This document shows positions 45,378 to 53,529 of a stretch of DNA of 64,000 nucleotides, in pieces. Each line of letters starts with the position of its first letter. The stretch's first letter is position 1. The position numbers and the translations under genes were made by a program. Origin of the DNA: Bauldia litoralis (lineage in GTDB: Bacteria > Pseudomonadota > Alphaproteobacteria > Rhizobiales > Kaistiaceae); assembly GCF_900104485.1 (NCBI RefSeq), contig NZ_FMXQ01000005.1, positions 62,001 through 126,000 of the forward strand, read 5' to 3'. The notes beneath the pieces were generated by a model. The model was not told where the DNA came from. It ran no database searches and saw only the letters and a program-made list of their open reading frames with translations.

Positions 45378-46967
45378 ATGTCCATTTTCCAACGATTTAA
45401 CCGCGATGACGACGGAAACGTCGCCGTGGTCTTCGCGTTGGCTCTCATCCCACTGTTCGGCGCGGTCGGAGCGCTCGTCGACTATACAAGGGTTAGCGAC
45501 GTTCGCGCCGAACTCGCATCGGCGACGGATGCCGGACTCCTCGCGGTCGGCAGCCAGCCTCCCATGTCGGACAAGGAAGCCTACTCGACCGTCAACTCCT
45601 GGATCGAGACCCATGTCCAGCCGGAGTATGACGGCACCTGGACGCTCGACTCCGTCGTCCAGGAGAAGGGTGGCCGGATCACCGCCACGGTATCCGGCGA
45701 GGTCCAGACGACCATCGCCAAGGTGCTCGGCGTCCAGACGATTCCGATCAGCATCACCTCCGAGGTGGTCAGCTCGATGGGCAAGGTCGAGGTCGCGCTG
45801 GTGCTCGATAACACCGGATCGATGGCCAGCAACAACAAGATCGGCAAGCTGAAGGACGCGGCGAACGCGCTGGTCGATACGCTGGCCGATGCGGTGGTCG
45901 ATCCCAGCGATCTCAAGATCGGCCTCGTGCCCTTCTCGCAGACCGTCAATGTCGGGCCGGAATACAAGAATGCCGACTGGCTCGATATCAAGGGCGAGTC
46001 GGACTCGGCCAAGAGCCTGTTCCTCGGCCAGGAAGTGAATCGCATCAAGCTGTTCGAGGACCTGGGAGAGACCTGGGGCGGCTGTGTCGAGACCCGCGCC
46101 GATTACGAGGCGACCGATACGCTGCCGGTCAAGGGCAAGCCGAACACGCTCTACGTGCCCTTCTTCGCGCCCGACGAGCCCGGCTTCAAGGGCGAAGGCG
46201 ATAACGGCAAGGGCGATCTCGACTACAATAACAGCTATCTCGACGACAAGCCGATCGAGGACGTCAAGGCCAGTCTCGAGGCGCTCAATCTGCCGAAGAT
46301 CGATGACATCCTCAAGCTGCCCGACTTCCGGCTGCTGCAGGGTGAACTCACCAAGTATGTCGGCAAGCCGACCCTCTATACCGGCACCGCCGACACCTTC
46401 AGCTACGACTACGGTCCGAATTCCGGCTGTGAGATGGCGCCGATCCTGCGCCTGACCAAGAATCCGGACGAGGCCAAGACGGCCATCGGCAAGATGATCG
46501 CCAACGGCAACACCGACATCCCGATCGGTGCGACCTGGGGATGGAACGTGCTCTCGGACAGCGGTCCCTTCGGCGACGGCGTTGCCTACGGAACGCAGGA
46601 CTGGACCAAGATCATGGTCCTGATGACCGACGGCAACAACGAGAACCACGTCGGCAACGAGGAGAACAAGTCCTACTATGCCGGCCCCGGCTATGTCTGG
46701 CAGGAGCGGCAGGGTGTCCCGGCCAGCAACACCAACAAGTCGGAACGGACCAAGGCGCGCGACAAGAAGCTCGTCGAGATCTGCACGGCGATGAAGGCGA
46801 AGGGGATCATCATCTACACGGTCCGGCTTCAGAGCGGGTCGAGCGAGATGCTCAAGAACTGCGCCACCTCGCCCGACTACTTCCACGACGTCGACAGCGT
46901 CTCGAAGCTGGTCGCCGCCTTCGAGGACATCGGCAGCTCGATCGAGAAGCTGCGCCTCGCCCGGTGA
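45378..46967 (+). CDS. TadG-like pilus assembly protein with von Willebrand factor A domain
   Basis: 529 residues. The N-terminus has the TadE/TadG feature: a polar start, then a membrane helix at 14-35 (NVAVVFALALIPLFGAVGALVDYTR) and a long periplasmic part. A vWA domain begins at ~137 with the metal-site VLDNTGSMA (D144, T146, S148) and continues to MVLMTDGNNENH near residue 420. A large insert of ~200 residues splits the vWA domain, with an acidic, glycine-rich stretch (GFKGEGDNGKGDLDYNN). C-terminus LRLAR. TadG proteins belong to Flp/Tad pilus systems, but no tad or cpa gene is near, so it is an orphan. Confidence 0.88.
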   Translation: MSIFQRFNRDDDGNVAVVFALALIPLFGAVGALVDYTRVSDVRAELASATDAGLLAVGSQPPMSDKEAYSTVNSWIETHVQPEYDGTWTLDSVVQEKGGRITATVSGEVQTTIAKVLGVQTIPISITSEVVSSMGKVEVALVLDNTGSMASNNKIGKLKDAANALVDTLADAVVDPSDLKIGLVPFSQTVNVGPEYKNADWLDIKGESDSAKSLFLGQEVNRIKLFEDLGETWGGCVETRADYEATDTLPVKGKPNTLYVPFFAPDEPGFKGEGDNGKGDLDYNNSYLDDKPIEDVKASLEALNLPKIDDILKLPDFRLLQGELTKYVGKPTLYTGTADTFSYDYGPNSGCEMAPILRLTKNPDEAKTAIGKMIANGNTDIPIGATWGWNVLSDSGPFGDGVAYGTQDWTKIMVLMTDGNNENHVGNEENKSYYAGPGYVWQERQGVPASNTNKSERTKARDKKLVEICTAMKAKGIIIYTVRLQSGSSEMLKNCATSPDYFHDVDSVSKLVAAFEDIGSSIEKLRLAR

Positions 46968-46990
46968 CACCCCGGCTTTGTGAGCGAACA

Positions 46991-47018
46991 GAAGGGCTGC
47001 CCCGAGGGGCGGCCCTTC
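46991..47018 (+). terminator. Hairpin terminator of the TadG-like gene
   Basis: GAAGGGCTGCCCC-GA-GGGGCGGCCCTTC, a 13-bp stem with one T-G wobble, 24 bp after the stop. The following CTCGATT is only weakly T-rich. Confidence 0.75.
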
Positions 47019-47136
47019 TCGATTCCGGGTGCTTGGCAGGTGATCGCTGTCGGGCCGGCGACCACGGGCGGCCTGGATCGCGGCGGGTCGGGTACGCGAT
47101 GGGTCCCGCCGAACCTTGCGACATCTTGAGGAGCTT

Positions 47137-47248
47137 GTCCGCTCGTCCCCGCGAATGCAGGGATCCAGTCCTCAGGCCGGGTGCCAACGTTCAGTCGGCC
47201 ACGCATCCGTTCCCGACGCCGCCTGGGTCCCCGCTTTCGCGGGGATGA
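47137..47248. repeat. Inverted pair of a Rhizobiales intergenic repeat (CCCCGC hairpin type)
   Basis: Left arm at ~47137-47170 contains GTCCCCGCGAATGCAGGGATCCAGT; right arm contains CTGGGTCCCCGC-TTTC-GCGGGGATGAG (hairpin at 47228-47245). The two arms are inverted copies of one unit, a form I know as a common repeat in this order. Both lie in the 544-bp gap between the TadG-like and acylase genes; no gene is seen. Confidence 0.65.
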
Positions 47249-47267
47249 GCGGCTTGGGGGGACCACG

Positions 47268-47375
47268 TCATGCCCGGGCTTGCGCCCTAGCATCCATGTC
47301 ATTGTGTTTGCCGTTTGCCCGTCGGGTTGGATGGTGCCGCAGGGTCACGAGGCCGGGTCAAGCCCGGCCATGACG
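47268..47375. repeat. Second inverted repeat pair (GTCATGnCCGGGCTTG type)
   Basis: Left arm GTCATGCCCGGGCTTGCGCCC and right arm GGGTCAAGCCCGGCCATGACG are inverted relatives ~60 bp apart. This is another well-known short intergenic repeat class of rhizobia, directly next to the first pair. It makes this gap a repeat nest. Confidence 0.65.
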
Positions 47376-47436
47376 GTGCGCGGAACAGCGGGTGCCGGCT
47401 GTTGCCTCTGCTGACAAGCGTGCCCTGAAACGAAAA

Positions 47437-47460
47437 ACGCGACGCCCATGGGCGCCGCGT
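47437..47460 (-). terminator. Rho-independent terminator, distal, of the acylase gene
   Basis: Minus strand: ACGCG-g-CGCCC-AT-GGGCG-t-CGCGT followed by TTTTTCG. Stem of 10 pairs plus one mismatch, with a clear T-run. Confidence 0.8.
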
Positions 47461-47470
47461 TCTTTCTGTA

Positions 47471-47499
47471 AAATGCGGTCGGACGGCCGGGCCGTCCGA
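47471..47499 (-). terminator. Proximal terminator hairpin of the acylase gene
   Basis: TCGGACGGC-CGG-GCCGTCCGA, a perfect 9-bp stem; on the minus strand CCGCATTTTA follows. It lies 12 bp after the acylase stop and works in tandem with the distal terminator. Confidence 0.7.
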
Positions 47500-47510
47500 T
47501 CGGTTGTCGA

Positions 47511-48614
47511 TCAGTTCGTGGACGGGTCGGCCTGGAGCCACTGGAAGGGCTCGGCTTCGACGAAGTGTTCCGCGGCGTTGCCGGCGTAATATTTGCCACC
47601 GGCGATCGGCAGCTTCTTGGCCGGCGCGCCGGCCGACAGGTCGAGATCGGCCATCTCCACCCAGAAGGCGTTCGGGGTGGTGGCCGAGTCGAAGAGGTAG
47701 ACCTTGTTCTTCTGGTCGGCCACCGTACGCCACAGGGTGGAGGCGATGTTGGGCGAGCCGGGCGTGGTGATGCCAAGCGGAACGCTGACCGAGCGCATCA
47801 CGGAGACCACCTCGGCGGCCGCCTGGTTGGCGTAAGTGCCATCCGGAACGGCGGTGATGAAATTCTTGTCGATTTCGGTCGGGACCGCGCCGAGCAGGAA
47901 CGAGGCGCGGGCGAAGCGGTCGGCCGCGCTGTTGGTGCCGGGCAGGAACTCCAGGCCACCAATCTTCTCCCAGTAGGAATTGAGGGCGAGCTGCTGGTCG
48001 TAGGTCGGCGAGTTGGTCATCACCTTGTACTGCTTGCCGTGATGGATCACGAGCTCGCCGTCGATATATTCCAGGATGGCGGAATCGCCGGAGGCGTCGG
48101 AGATCGACAGATGAAGCGTCGCGGCCGAGCCATTCGGCAGCTTCGGGGCGATGATACGGAACGGCTGCTTCTGCAGACCGTCGACTGCCTCGGCGACTGT
48201 GGCGTAGTTATCGAGCACATACTGCGCCCACAGGCCGATCGACATCGGCGGCTTGTCACCGACCTTGCCGTACTGCGCTTCGGCCAGATAGAGCATGTTG
48301 GCCACTAGGCCCTTCTCGTTCATGCCGTCGGCGCTTGCGATGTTGTAGGCCGAGGCGATGACACTGCCGTATTTGGAAACCCACTTGGGCGAGTCCGGCC
48401 CGGCCGCTCCGTCACGGGCCATGCCGGCCGGGAAAGCCCAGAGATCCGTCGCCATGTCCTGCATCCAGTCCATCGACCGGCCAGTCATGACGACATCCTC
48501 GGAACCGACATAGAGGGTGCGGGTGCACGCCTGTGCGATTGAGGGCAACACGGCCGCGCTGGTGAAAAGCGCCGCTGCGATCAGGTTCAAGGACTTCATA
48601 CGGTTGAATTTCAT
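47511..48614 (-). CDS. Secreted linear amide C-N hydrolase (choloylglycine hydrolase / penicillin V acylase family)
   Basis: 367 residues from the ATG at 48612-48614; a GTG at 48629 and an ATG at 48599 are alternatives. A signal peptide runs to residue 29 (SIAQA), and cleavage exposes Cys30 (CTRTLY) as the N-terminal nucleophile of this Ntn-hydrolase family. Other family marks are GRSMDWMQD, the Asn in IASADGMNEKGLVANML, the Asn in MTNSPTYDQQL, and a late Arg in ADRFARASFLL. It would act in the periplasm or outside the cell on amide bonds: penicillin V, bile salts or N-acyl homoserine lactones. The substrate cannot be decided by reading. Monocistronic with tandem terminators. Confidence 0.9.
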   Translation of the reverse strand: MKFNRMKSLNLIAAALFTSAAVLPSIAQACTRTLYVGSEDVVMTGRSMDWMQDMATDLWAFPAGMARDGAAGPDSPKWVSKYGSVIASAYNIASADGMNEKGLVANMLYLAEAQYGKVGDKPPMSIGLWAQYVLDNYATVAEAVDGLQKQPFRIIAPKLPNGSAATLHLSISDASGDSAILEYIDGELVIHHGKQYKVMTNSPTYDQQLALNSYWEKIGGLEFLPGTNSAADRFARASFLLGAVPTEIDKNFITAVPDGTYANQAAAEVVSVMRSVSVPLGITTPGSPNIASTLWRTVADQKNKVYLFDSATTPNAFWVEMADLDLSAGAPAKKLPIAGGKYYAGNAAEHFVEAEPFQWLQADPSTN

Positions 48615-48629
48615 GTACTTATTGCTCAC

Positions 48630-48963
48630 GCTGGAATGACAGCCGATCCGCGGCTTCGTGGAGGTATCCCACCGTTTTATGCTTATGCGGACCTGATGTA
48701 GGAGCGGTTAACAGCGAATACCCGACTACTTCGCGGTTAATCACTGGCCAATTATTTGTAGGCAATCGTATTGATTGCTTTTTTCTGAGTTCCACTAAAA
48801 TACATCTGACTTCCGTAACTTCTCACTCGGGTTCCACCCCGAGCGACTTTAAATAGAATTCGAACGAACCTTCGCGACAGTCCGGTCGTTCACCGATCGA
48901 TTAACAAGGCCGGCCGAAGGTCGATCGCGATCATTGTGCGCCTGGCGCTCGCCGGTGGCTGCC
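48630..48963. other. AT-rich intergenic region upstream of the acylase
   Basis: About 335 bp, clearly lower in GC than the neighbours. It contains a direct repeat GCGGTTAA at 48704-48711 and 48733-48740, and a hairpin CTCGGG-N6-CCCGAG at 48826-48843. It holds the acylase promoter and the 3' flank of the kinase gene; no gene or RNA family is recognised. Confidence 0.4.
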
Positions 48964-51900
48964 CTAGCCGGCCAGCACGCGCGTCGTCGGGAAGGTGATG
49001 CGGACCAGGGTGCCCTGGGCGGGAACGCTGTCGATGGCGAAGGTGGCGCGGTTGGCTTCGACAAGGGCCTTTGTGAGCGGCAGGCCGAGGCCCGTCCCCT
49101 CGCCCATCCGGCCGGAAGTCGCGACCTGGCGGAACGGCTTCATCGCCGTGTCGATATCCTTGTCGCTCATGCCGATGCCGGTATCGCGGATGCGGACGAC
49201 CACTTCGCCGCTCTCCTCGATCGCCGTAGCGACGATCACCTGACCGCCGGCCCGGGTGAACTTGATGGCATTGGACAAGAGGTTGAGCAGGATCTGGCGG
49301 AGCGAACGGAGGTCGGCGACGACATTCGGCAGGGTGGCCGACAGCGAGGTGCGGATGATGATCCGCTCGCGGTTCGCCTGCGGCTGCATCAGCGCGACGC
49401 ACTCCTGAATGGTGGCGTTGACCGGCACCGACTCGAAGTTCAGGTCGAGCTTGCCGGCCTCGACCTTGGACAGGTCAAGGAGATCGTTGATCAGGCTCAT
49501 CAGGTGCTCTCCGGACAGGTGGATGTCGCGGAGGTAGCTCTTGTAGCGATCGTTGCCGACCGGGCCGAAACGCTCGGCCATCATCACCTCGGAAAAGCCG
49601 ATGATGGCGTTGAGCGGGGTGCGGATCTCATGGCTGATGCGGGCCAGGAAATCGGACTTCTGGGCATTGGCGGCCTCGGCCGCGTGGCGCGCGGCGACGA
49701 GTTCCTCCTCGACATTCTTCCAGTGGGTAATGTCCCGGAGGACGGCGCAATATTTGCCGGAGTCGGTCAGCCGGCCGATGGTCATGAACAGCGGGATCAA
49801 CCCTCCCCGCGGCACCCGGCCGATGACCTCGCGGCCATCATTCAGGACGCTGGCGACGCCGTTGGAAGCAAGGCCGTCGAGGTAATCACGAGCCGGCTTG
49901 CGGCTCTCCTCGGCAAGCAAATCGGTGAAGGGCCGGCCCTTGAACTCGCCGGCCTCGACACCGAACAGGGCCTCGGCCGTGCGATTCATGCCGTCGACGC
50001 GGCTCTCGGAATCGATGACCACGACGCCGTCCGTCGCGGTGTCCAGCATCGCCTCGAGCTCGCGAATGCGCGGCTCGACCGAAACGAGGTCGGCCGGGGC
50101 TTCGGCCGGCGGCGCGTCGAGTGTTTCCTCGACAGGCGGCGGCGGGTTGGCGACCTCGACCAGGGACAGCATCAACGCGGTCGACCCTGCCCAATTGACG
50201 GCATGGAGCTTGGCGTCGACGGCAATATCGGAGCCGTCGCTGCGGGCGGCGCGGAGCGTGCCGGCCGCAAGCGGCCGGGTCGCCCAATCGCCGCCATCGG
50301 GGAAGATCGCCTCGGCGCCGCCGGCGGCCAGAAACGCATCGAGCGTGTCATAGCCGAGCAGGTCGAGCAGCATGCGATTGGCGAAAAGGGTCCGGGCATC
50401 GCGGTAGATGGCAATGCCGACCGGCAGCTTGTTGAGGAGCGGCGTCTCGACATCGGCGGCCGGCACGCGGACGCCCTTGCGCTTGCCGACGCCAGTGTCT
50501 CCCGCGGACTCGTTCTCCCTCTCGACGCCGAGCGCCTCGGCGATGCGGCGGAAGGCGTCCTGCTCAGATCCGGAAAGGCGCTTCGGCAGGATACGGGTCG
50601 GCGTCTTGGCCAGATGCACGACGTTGGAGGTCTCGACGGGCACCGGGTCCTTCGTCGCTTCAAGCGGAGGCGCGGCGGGTTCGTCGGCGGGCGTTTCGAT
50701 GTCGGCATCGTCGCCCGGGTCTTCGGGGCCGGGTTCCGGCACCTCGATATAGCCGCGGCCGCCCTCGATCATCGCGCGGGCATATTCATCGAGATCGGCG
50801 CCCGGCGGCGGCAGGAAGGACGGCGGCGCCGCGGCCTTTTCGGTTGTCGGCGGCGCTTCGGGCACGGTCGGGGATTCGTATGTCTCGACAGGTTCCGGCG
50901 GTTCGGGCGACTCCGGCGGCGCGACGACGGTCGCGACCGGCGCGTCGTCCGTCACGGTCGGCTGCTCTTCCGGCGTCGGCGTCTCCGGTTCCGGCGCGGC
51001 CGGTTCGACGGCGGGCTCCGGCCGCTCGTCGGGGCGACGGTCGTCGAGACGAATGACGCCGAAGCCGCGATAGCCGCGAAAGACACCCTCGCGGGAGAAA
51101 TCGGGGACGCCCGTCAGGTCGACGGCGACGCGCTCGGGCGCCTCGGCCAGCGGCCAATAGACGGTGTGCGAGAAACGGGCGAGCCCGGCCAGGGCCTCGG
51201 CGAGATGATGTTCGCCATCAAGCGAAAGCCGGCTTGCAAGGTCGCGCCAGGCTTCGCCGACGGAGGGAGCATTGGCCGCGCCGACGTCGGCTGCGAGGTC
51301 GCCCGAGACGAAGGCAATGGCGTGGTCGGCGTCGCTCTGCCACAGGAAGCGCCGGACCGGGGATGGCGCGGGCGGCGGCGCGGCCGGGGCGGCTTCCAGC
51401 GCGGCCGGCGCCTCGGCGACGGCCTCCGCGGGCTCCGGTTCAGACGCCGCCGCCAGTTCCGGCGCCTCGGCGACCTCGGTCGCGGCCGGTTCGTCGAGCG
51501 GGATCGCGAGCGGCGGTTCCGGCTGCGTCGCCGCGGCGCGGGCTTCCTCCGGACCAACGATCAGCAGGAAGAGCCTCTCGTCGCCCACCGCAACCCGGGC
51601 CACACCAGCCGGGCGATCGGCTGCGGAGACCGCGATCGCGGTGCGCACGACACGCCGGTCTCCTTCGGCGGCCTCGTCGACCAGCGCGTCGATCGCGCCC
51701 GAGGCCGACGCGAGAGCGTCGAAGCCGCCCGATGCACCGAGGACGCGGGCATCGCGATCAAGGATGGCGACGAGACAATTGTCGGAGGCGATCGCGTCGG
51801 CGAGGCGTTCGGCGCGGGTCGACAATGACTCTCGGTTCGCCGCGATCGAACCAACCGCCAGCACACCGCGGGCGCCACCGCCGAGATCGAGCCGGCGGCA

Positions 51901-52206
51901 GGCGGACGGCGACGCAGACTGGCGGACCCCGAAATTGAACCGCAGGATTTCGAGCCGCGGCTGGTCGAGCGGCAGGGTCTTGGCGAGGCGAGCAAGGCCG
52001 CGGGTGGTGGGGCTCGACGGCGAAAAGCGGCGGTCAAGCAGCGCGCCCATCCCGGCCTCGCCGAAGAAGGCGACCCCGGCGGCATTCGCCCACAGGATAC
52101 CCGTCCCGTCGCCGCGAAAGACGAATGCGGGGCGAGGATCGAGCAGGACCGCGCCCACCGCCGGATCGGCAGCGAGGTCGAGATAGGCATGCGTCTTGCC
52201 GTTCAT
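48964..52206 (-). CDS. PAS-domain sensor histidine kinase of the DivJ/PleC/PdhS type
   Basis: 1080 residues, no clear membrane helix, so cytoplasmic. N-terminal ~220 residues form PAS-like sensor segments (ILWANAAGVAFFGEAG; VAILDRDARVLGASGGF). A low-complexity region of ~340 residues, rich in Pro, Glu and Ala, follows. Then come PAS domains at ~580-690 (GIAIYRDARTLFANRMLLDLLG) and ~745-845, and the kinase: H859 in FLARISHEIRTPLNAIIGFSE, N-box LLNLLSNAIKFT, G-boxes RIRDTGIGM and GEGTGLGLPL. The stretch after the His (MMAERFGPVGNDRY) is typical of DivK-interacting kinases of Rhizobiales. A CtrA-type box lies 54 bp upstream. Assignment to PdhS itself is likely, not certain. Confidence 0.85.
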   Translation of the reverse strand: MNGKTHAYLDLAADPAVGAVLLDPRPAFVFRGDGTGILWANAAGVAFFGEAGMGALLDRRFSPSSPTTRGLARLAKTLPLDQPRLEILRFNFGVRQSASPSACRRLDLGGGARGVLAVGSIAANRESLSTRAERLADAIASDNCLVAILDRDARVLGASGGFDALASASGAIDALVDEAAEGDRRVVRTAIAVSAADRPAGVARVAVGDERLFLLIVGPEEARAAATQPEPPLAIPLDEPAATEVAEAPELAAASEPEPAEAVAEAPAALEAAPAAPPPAPSPVRRFLWQSDADHAIAFVSGDLAADVGAANAPSVGEAWRDLASRLSLDGEHHLAEALAGLARFSHTVYWPLAEAPERVAVDLTGVPDFSREGVFRGYRGFGVIRLDDRRPDERPEPAVEPAAPEPETPTPEEQPTVTDDAPVATVVAPPESPEPPEPVETYESPTVPEAPPTTEKAAAPPSFLPPPGADLDEYARAMIEGGRGYIEVPEPGPEDPGDDADIETPADEPAAPPLEATKDPVPVETSNVVHLAKTPTRILPKRLSGSEQDAFRRIAEALGVERENESAGDTGVGKRKGVRVPAADVETPLLNKLPVGIAIYRDARTLFANRMLLDLLGYDTLDAFLAAGGAEAIFPDGGDWATRPLAAGTLRAARSDGSDIAVDAKLHAVNWAGSTALMLSLVEVANPPPPVEETLDAPPAEAPADLVSVEPRIRELEAMLDTATDGVVVIDSESRVDGMNRTAEALFGVEAGEFKGRPFTDLLAEESRKPARDYLDGLASNGVASVLNDGREVIGRVPRGGLIPLFMTIGRLTDSGKYCAVLRDITHWKNVEEELVAARHAAEAANAQKSDFLARISHEIRTPLNAIIGFSEVMMAERFGPVGNDRYKSYLRDIHLSGEHLMSLINDLLDLSKVEAGKLDLNFESVPVNATIQECVALMQPQANRERIIIRTSLSATLPNVVADLRSLRQILLNLLSNAIKFTRAGGQVIVATAIEESGEVVVRIRDTGIGMSDKDIDTAMKPFRQVATSGRMGEGTGLGLPLTKALVEANRATFAIDSVPAQGTLVRITFPTTRVLAG

Positions 52207-52260
52207 GCGGCGTCCGCCCCGTGGTCAGTGGCCGCCCGCCGCGCCAACCGTCCTTAGTGC

Positions 52261-52275
52261 TTAATCAACTGTTAA
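52261..52275. promoter_or_regulatory. CtrA-type box TTAA-N7-TTAA upstream of the histidine kinase
   Basis: TTAA TCAACTG TTAA, 54 bp from the start of the PdhS-like kinase gene. Reading on the minus strand gives TTAACAGTTGATTAA. It is a second perfect CtrA-like site in the window and lies in the promoter region of a cell-cycle kinase. Confidence 0.65.
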
Positions 52276-52422
52276 TACAGTGGGGATCGGGAACGGTCCA
52301 CGCAATCGGGCCAATTTGCGCCAGTTGGATTCGTCCTTGGTTAATCCCGCAGTTTGGCGTTGGCCGGCCGAAGGCATATCTTTCGCCGGTAGGCTGGAAA
52401 CCGCAACAAGGAACAAGCCGTC

Positions 52423-52788
52423 ATGCCGCGCACACCCTTCGATATCCCCGACCAAATTCGGGAGATGACCGACAAGAGCGTGAACCAGGCGAAAAAAGCC
52501 CTGGAACAGTATCTCGATGCGACCCAACAGGCCGTCTCAAAGGCCGAAGGCTCGACCCGATCGGCCCAGGAAGGCGCCGCCGAGGTCAACCGCCAGGCGC
52601 TGGCCTTCGTCGAGGAAAATGTGGCCTCGTCCTTCGACCTCGCCCAGCGACTGGTCCAGGCCCGCACCATCGAGGAGATCGCCGCGCTGCAGAAGGAGTA
52701 TTTCGCCAAGCAGATGCAAAACCTGACGGAACAGGGCAAGAGCCTCAGCGCGATGATGGAGCGCGCAGCGGGCAAGGCCAAGGGCTGA
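52423..52788 (+). CDS. Phasin family protein
   Basis: 121 residues, largely helical, no signal peptide. The phasin family pattern is seen in FDLAQRLVQARTIEEIAALQKEYF at residues ~66-90, preceded by an Ala/Gln/Lys-rich helix. Phasins coat polyhydroxyalkanoate granules and limit their size. The ATG has AAGGAA upstream. It is the first of two phasin genes in tandem, with 161 bp between them that carry a long inverted repeat. Divergent from the histidine kinase gene. Confidence 0.88.
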   Translation: MPRTPFDIPDQIREMTDKSVNQAKKALEQYLDATQQAVSKAEGSTRSAQEGAAEVNRQALAFVEENVASSFDLAQRLVQARTIEEIAALQKEYFAKQMQNLTEQGKSLSAMMERAAGKAKG

Positions 52789-52828
52789 GCCGGCAGGCCA
52801 GGCAGGCTTCGCCGCCACCAAGAAATCT

Positions 52829-52862
52829 TGTGCGTTGCAATATTTATGTTGCAACGCACAAT
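52829..52862. promoter_or_regulatory. Perfect 13-bp inverted repeat before the second phasin gene
   Basis: TTGTGCGTTGCAA, 8-bp AT-rich spacer, TTGCAACGCACAA. It lies 88-121 bp upstream of the second phasin start and has no T-run, so it is not a terminator. TGC/GCA-containing dyads are the type bound by PhaR repressors at phasin promoters; this is therefore a candidate PhaR site. Confidence 0.7.
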
Positions 52863-52949
52863 GACCTTCACTATGTTGGGTTCATCAAGGACGGCATGCG
52901 AGATCGTGACCGGTCCTTCCAAGAACCAACATTCCGTGGAGAATTTTTC

Positions 52950-53447
52950 ATGGCCACTACCAAGACCGCCAAGACGACCAAGGCTTCGACCCCGGACTTC
53001 ACCGCGATGCCCAATCCTTTCGAGGCTTTCACGGTCAACACCCCGTCCTTCGACGTGCCGGCCGCTGCCCGCGATTTTGCCGAAAAGGGCATTTCGCAGG
53101 CTCGCGAGACCTACGCCAAGATGAAGGCGAACGCCGAAGAGACGACCGACCTGGTCGAGGACACCTACGAGACCGCCCGCGAAGGCGCCTTCACCCTCGG
53201 CGCCAAGGCGCTCGACGTTGCCAAGGCCAACAGCGACGCGACCTTCGCTTTCGCCAAGGACATGTTCGGCGCCAAGACCTTCGCCGACGTGATCGAGATG
53301 CAGACCACCTTCGCCCGCCAGCAGTTCGAAGCGACGTCCGCCCAGTTCAAGGACATGCAGGAAACCGCGCAGAAGCTTTTTGCCGCGACCACCAAGCCGG
53401 TGAGCGCGCATGTCGAGAAGACCTTCAAGGACATGAAGGTCGTCTAA
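52950..53447 (+). CDS. Phasin, PhaP type
   Basis: 165 residues from the ATG at 52950 with GGAG 8 bp upstream; the longer open frame upstream is not coding. Helical, rich in Ala, Lys, Thr and Glu. The family core is TFADVIEMQTTFARQQFEA near residues 110-130, followed by MQETAQKLFAATTKPVSAHVEKT, typical of rhizobial PhaP. The N-terminal Thr/Lys-rich tail is flexible. It binds polyhydroxybutyrate granules. A strong terminator follows. Expression is probably controlled by the inverted repeat at 52829-52862. Confidence 0.92.
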   Translation: MATTKTAKTTKASTPDFTAMPNPFEAFTVNTPSFDVPAAARDFAEKGISQARETYAKMKANAEETTDLVEDTYETAREGAFTLGAKALDVAKANSDATFAFAKDMFGAKTFADVIEMQTTFARQQFEATSAQFKDMQETAQKLFAATTKPVSAHVEKTFKDMKVV

Positions 53448-53472
53448 CGACGCCTTTCATCTTCCTCCCAGC

Positions 53473-53505
53473 AAGCGGCCCGGATCGACACGATCCGGGC
53501 CGCTT
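53473..53505. terminator. Strong hairpin between convergent phasin and GNAT genes
   Basis: A perfect 15-bp stem (AAGCGGCCCGGATCG) with the 3-nt loop ACA. It lies 25 bp after the phasin stop and 25 bp before the GNAT stop, so it can serve both strands. Confidence 0.85.
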
Positions 53506-53529
53506 CGCGTTTGGGCCGGCGGATGCGGA

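Noticed and set aside
47020-47400. CRISPR-like array in the repeat nest
   Set aside because: The repeats are inverted pairs of two different units, not regularly spaced direct repeats.
48934-51828. 964-codon plus-strand frame opposite the histidine kinase
   Set aside because: Antisense shadow; composition is repetitive Arg/Gly/Asp with no fold signals.
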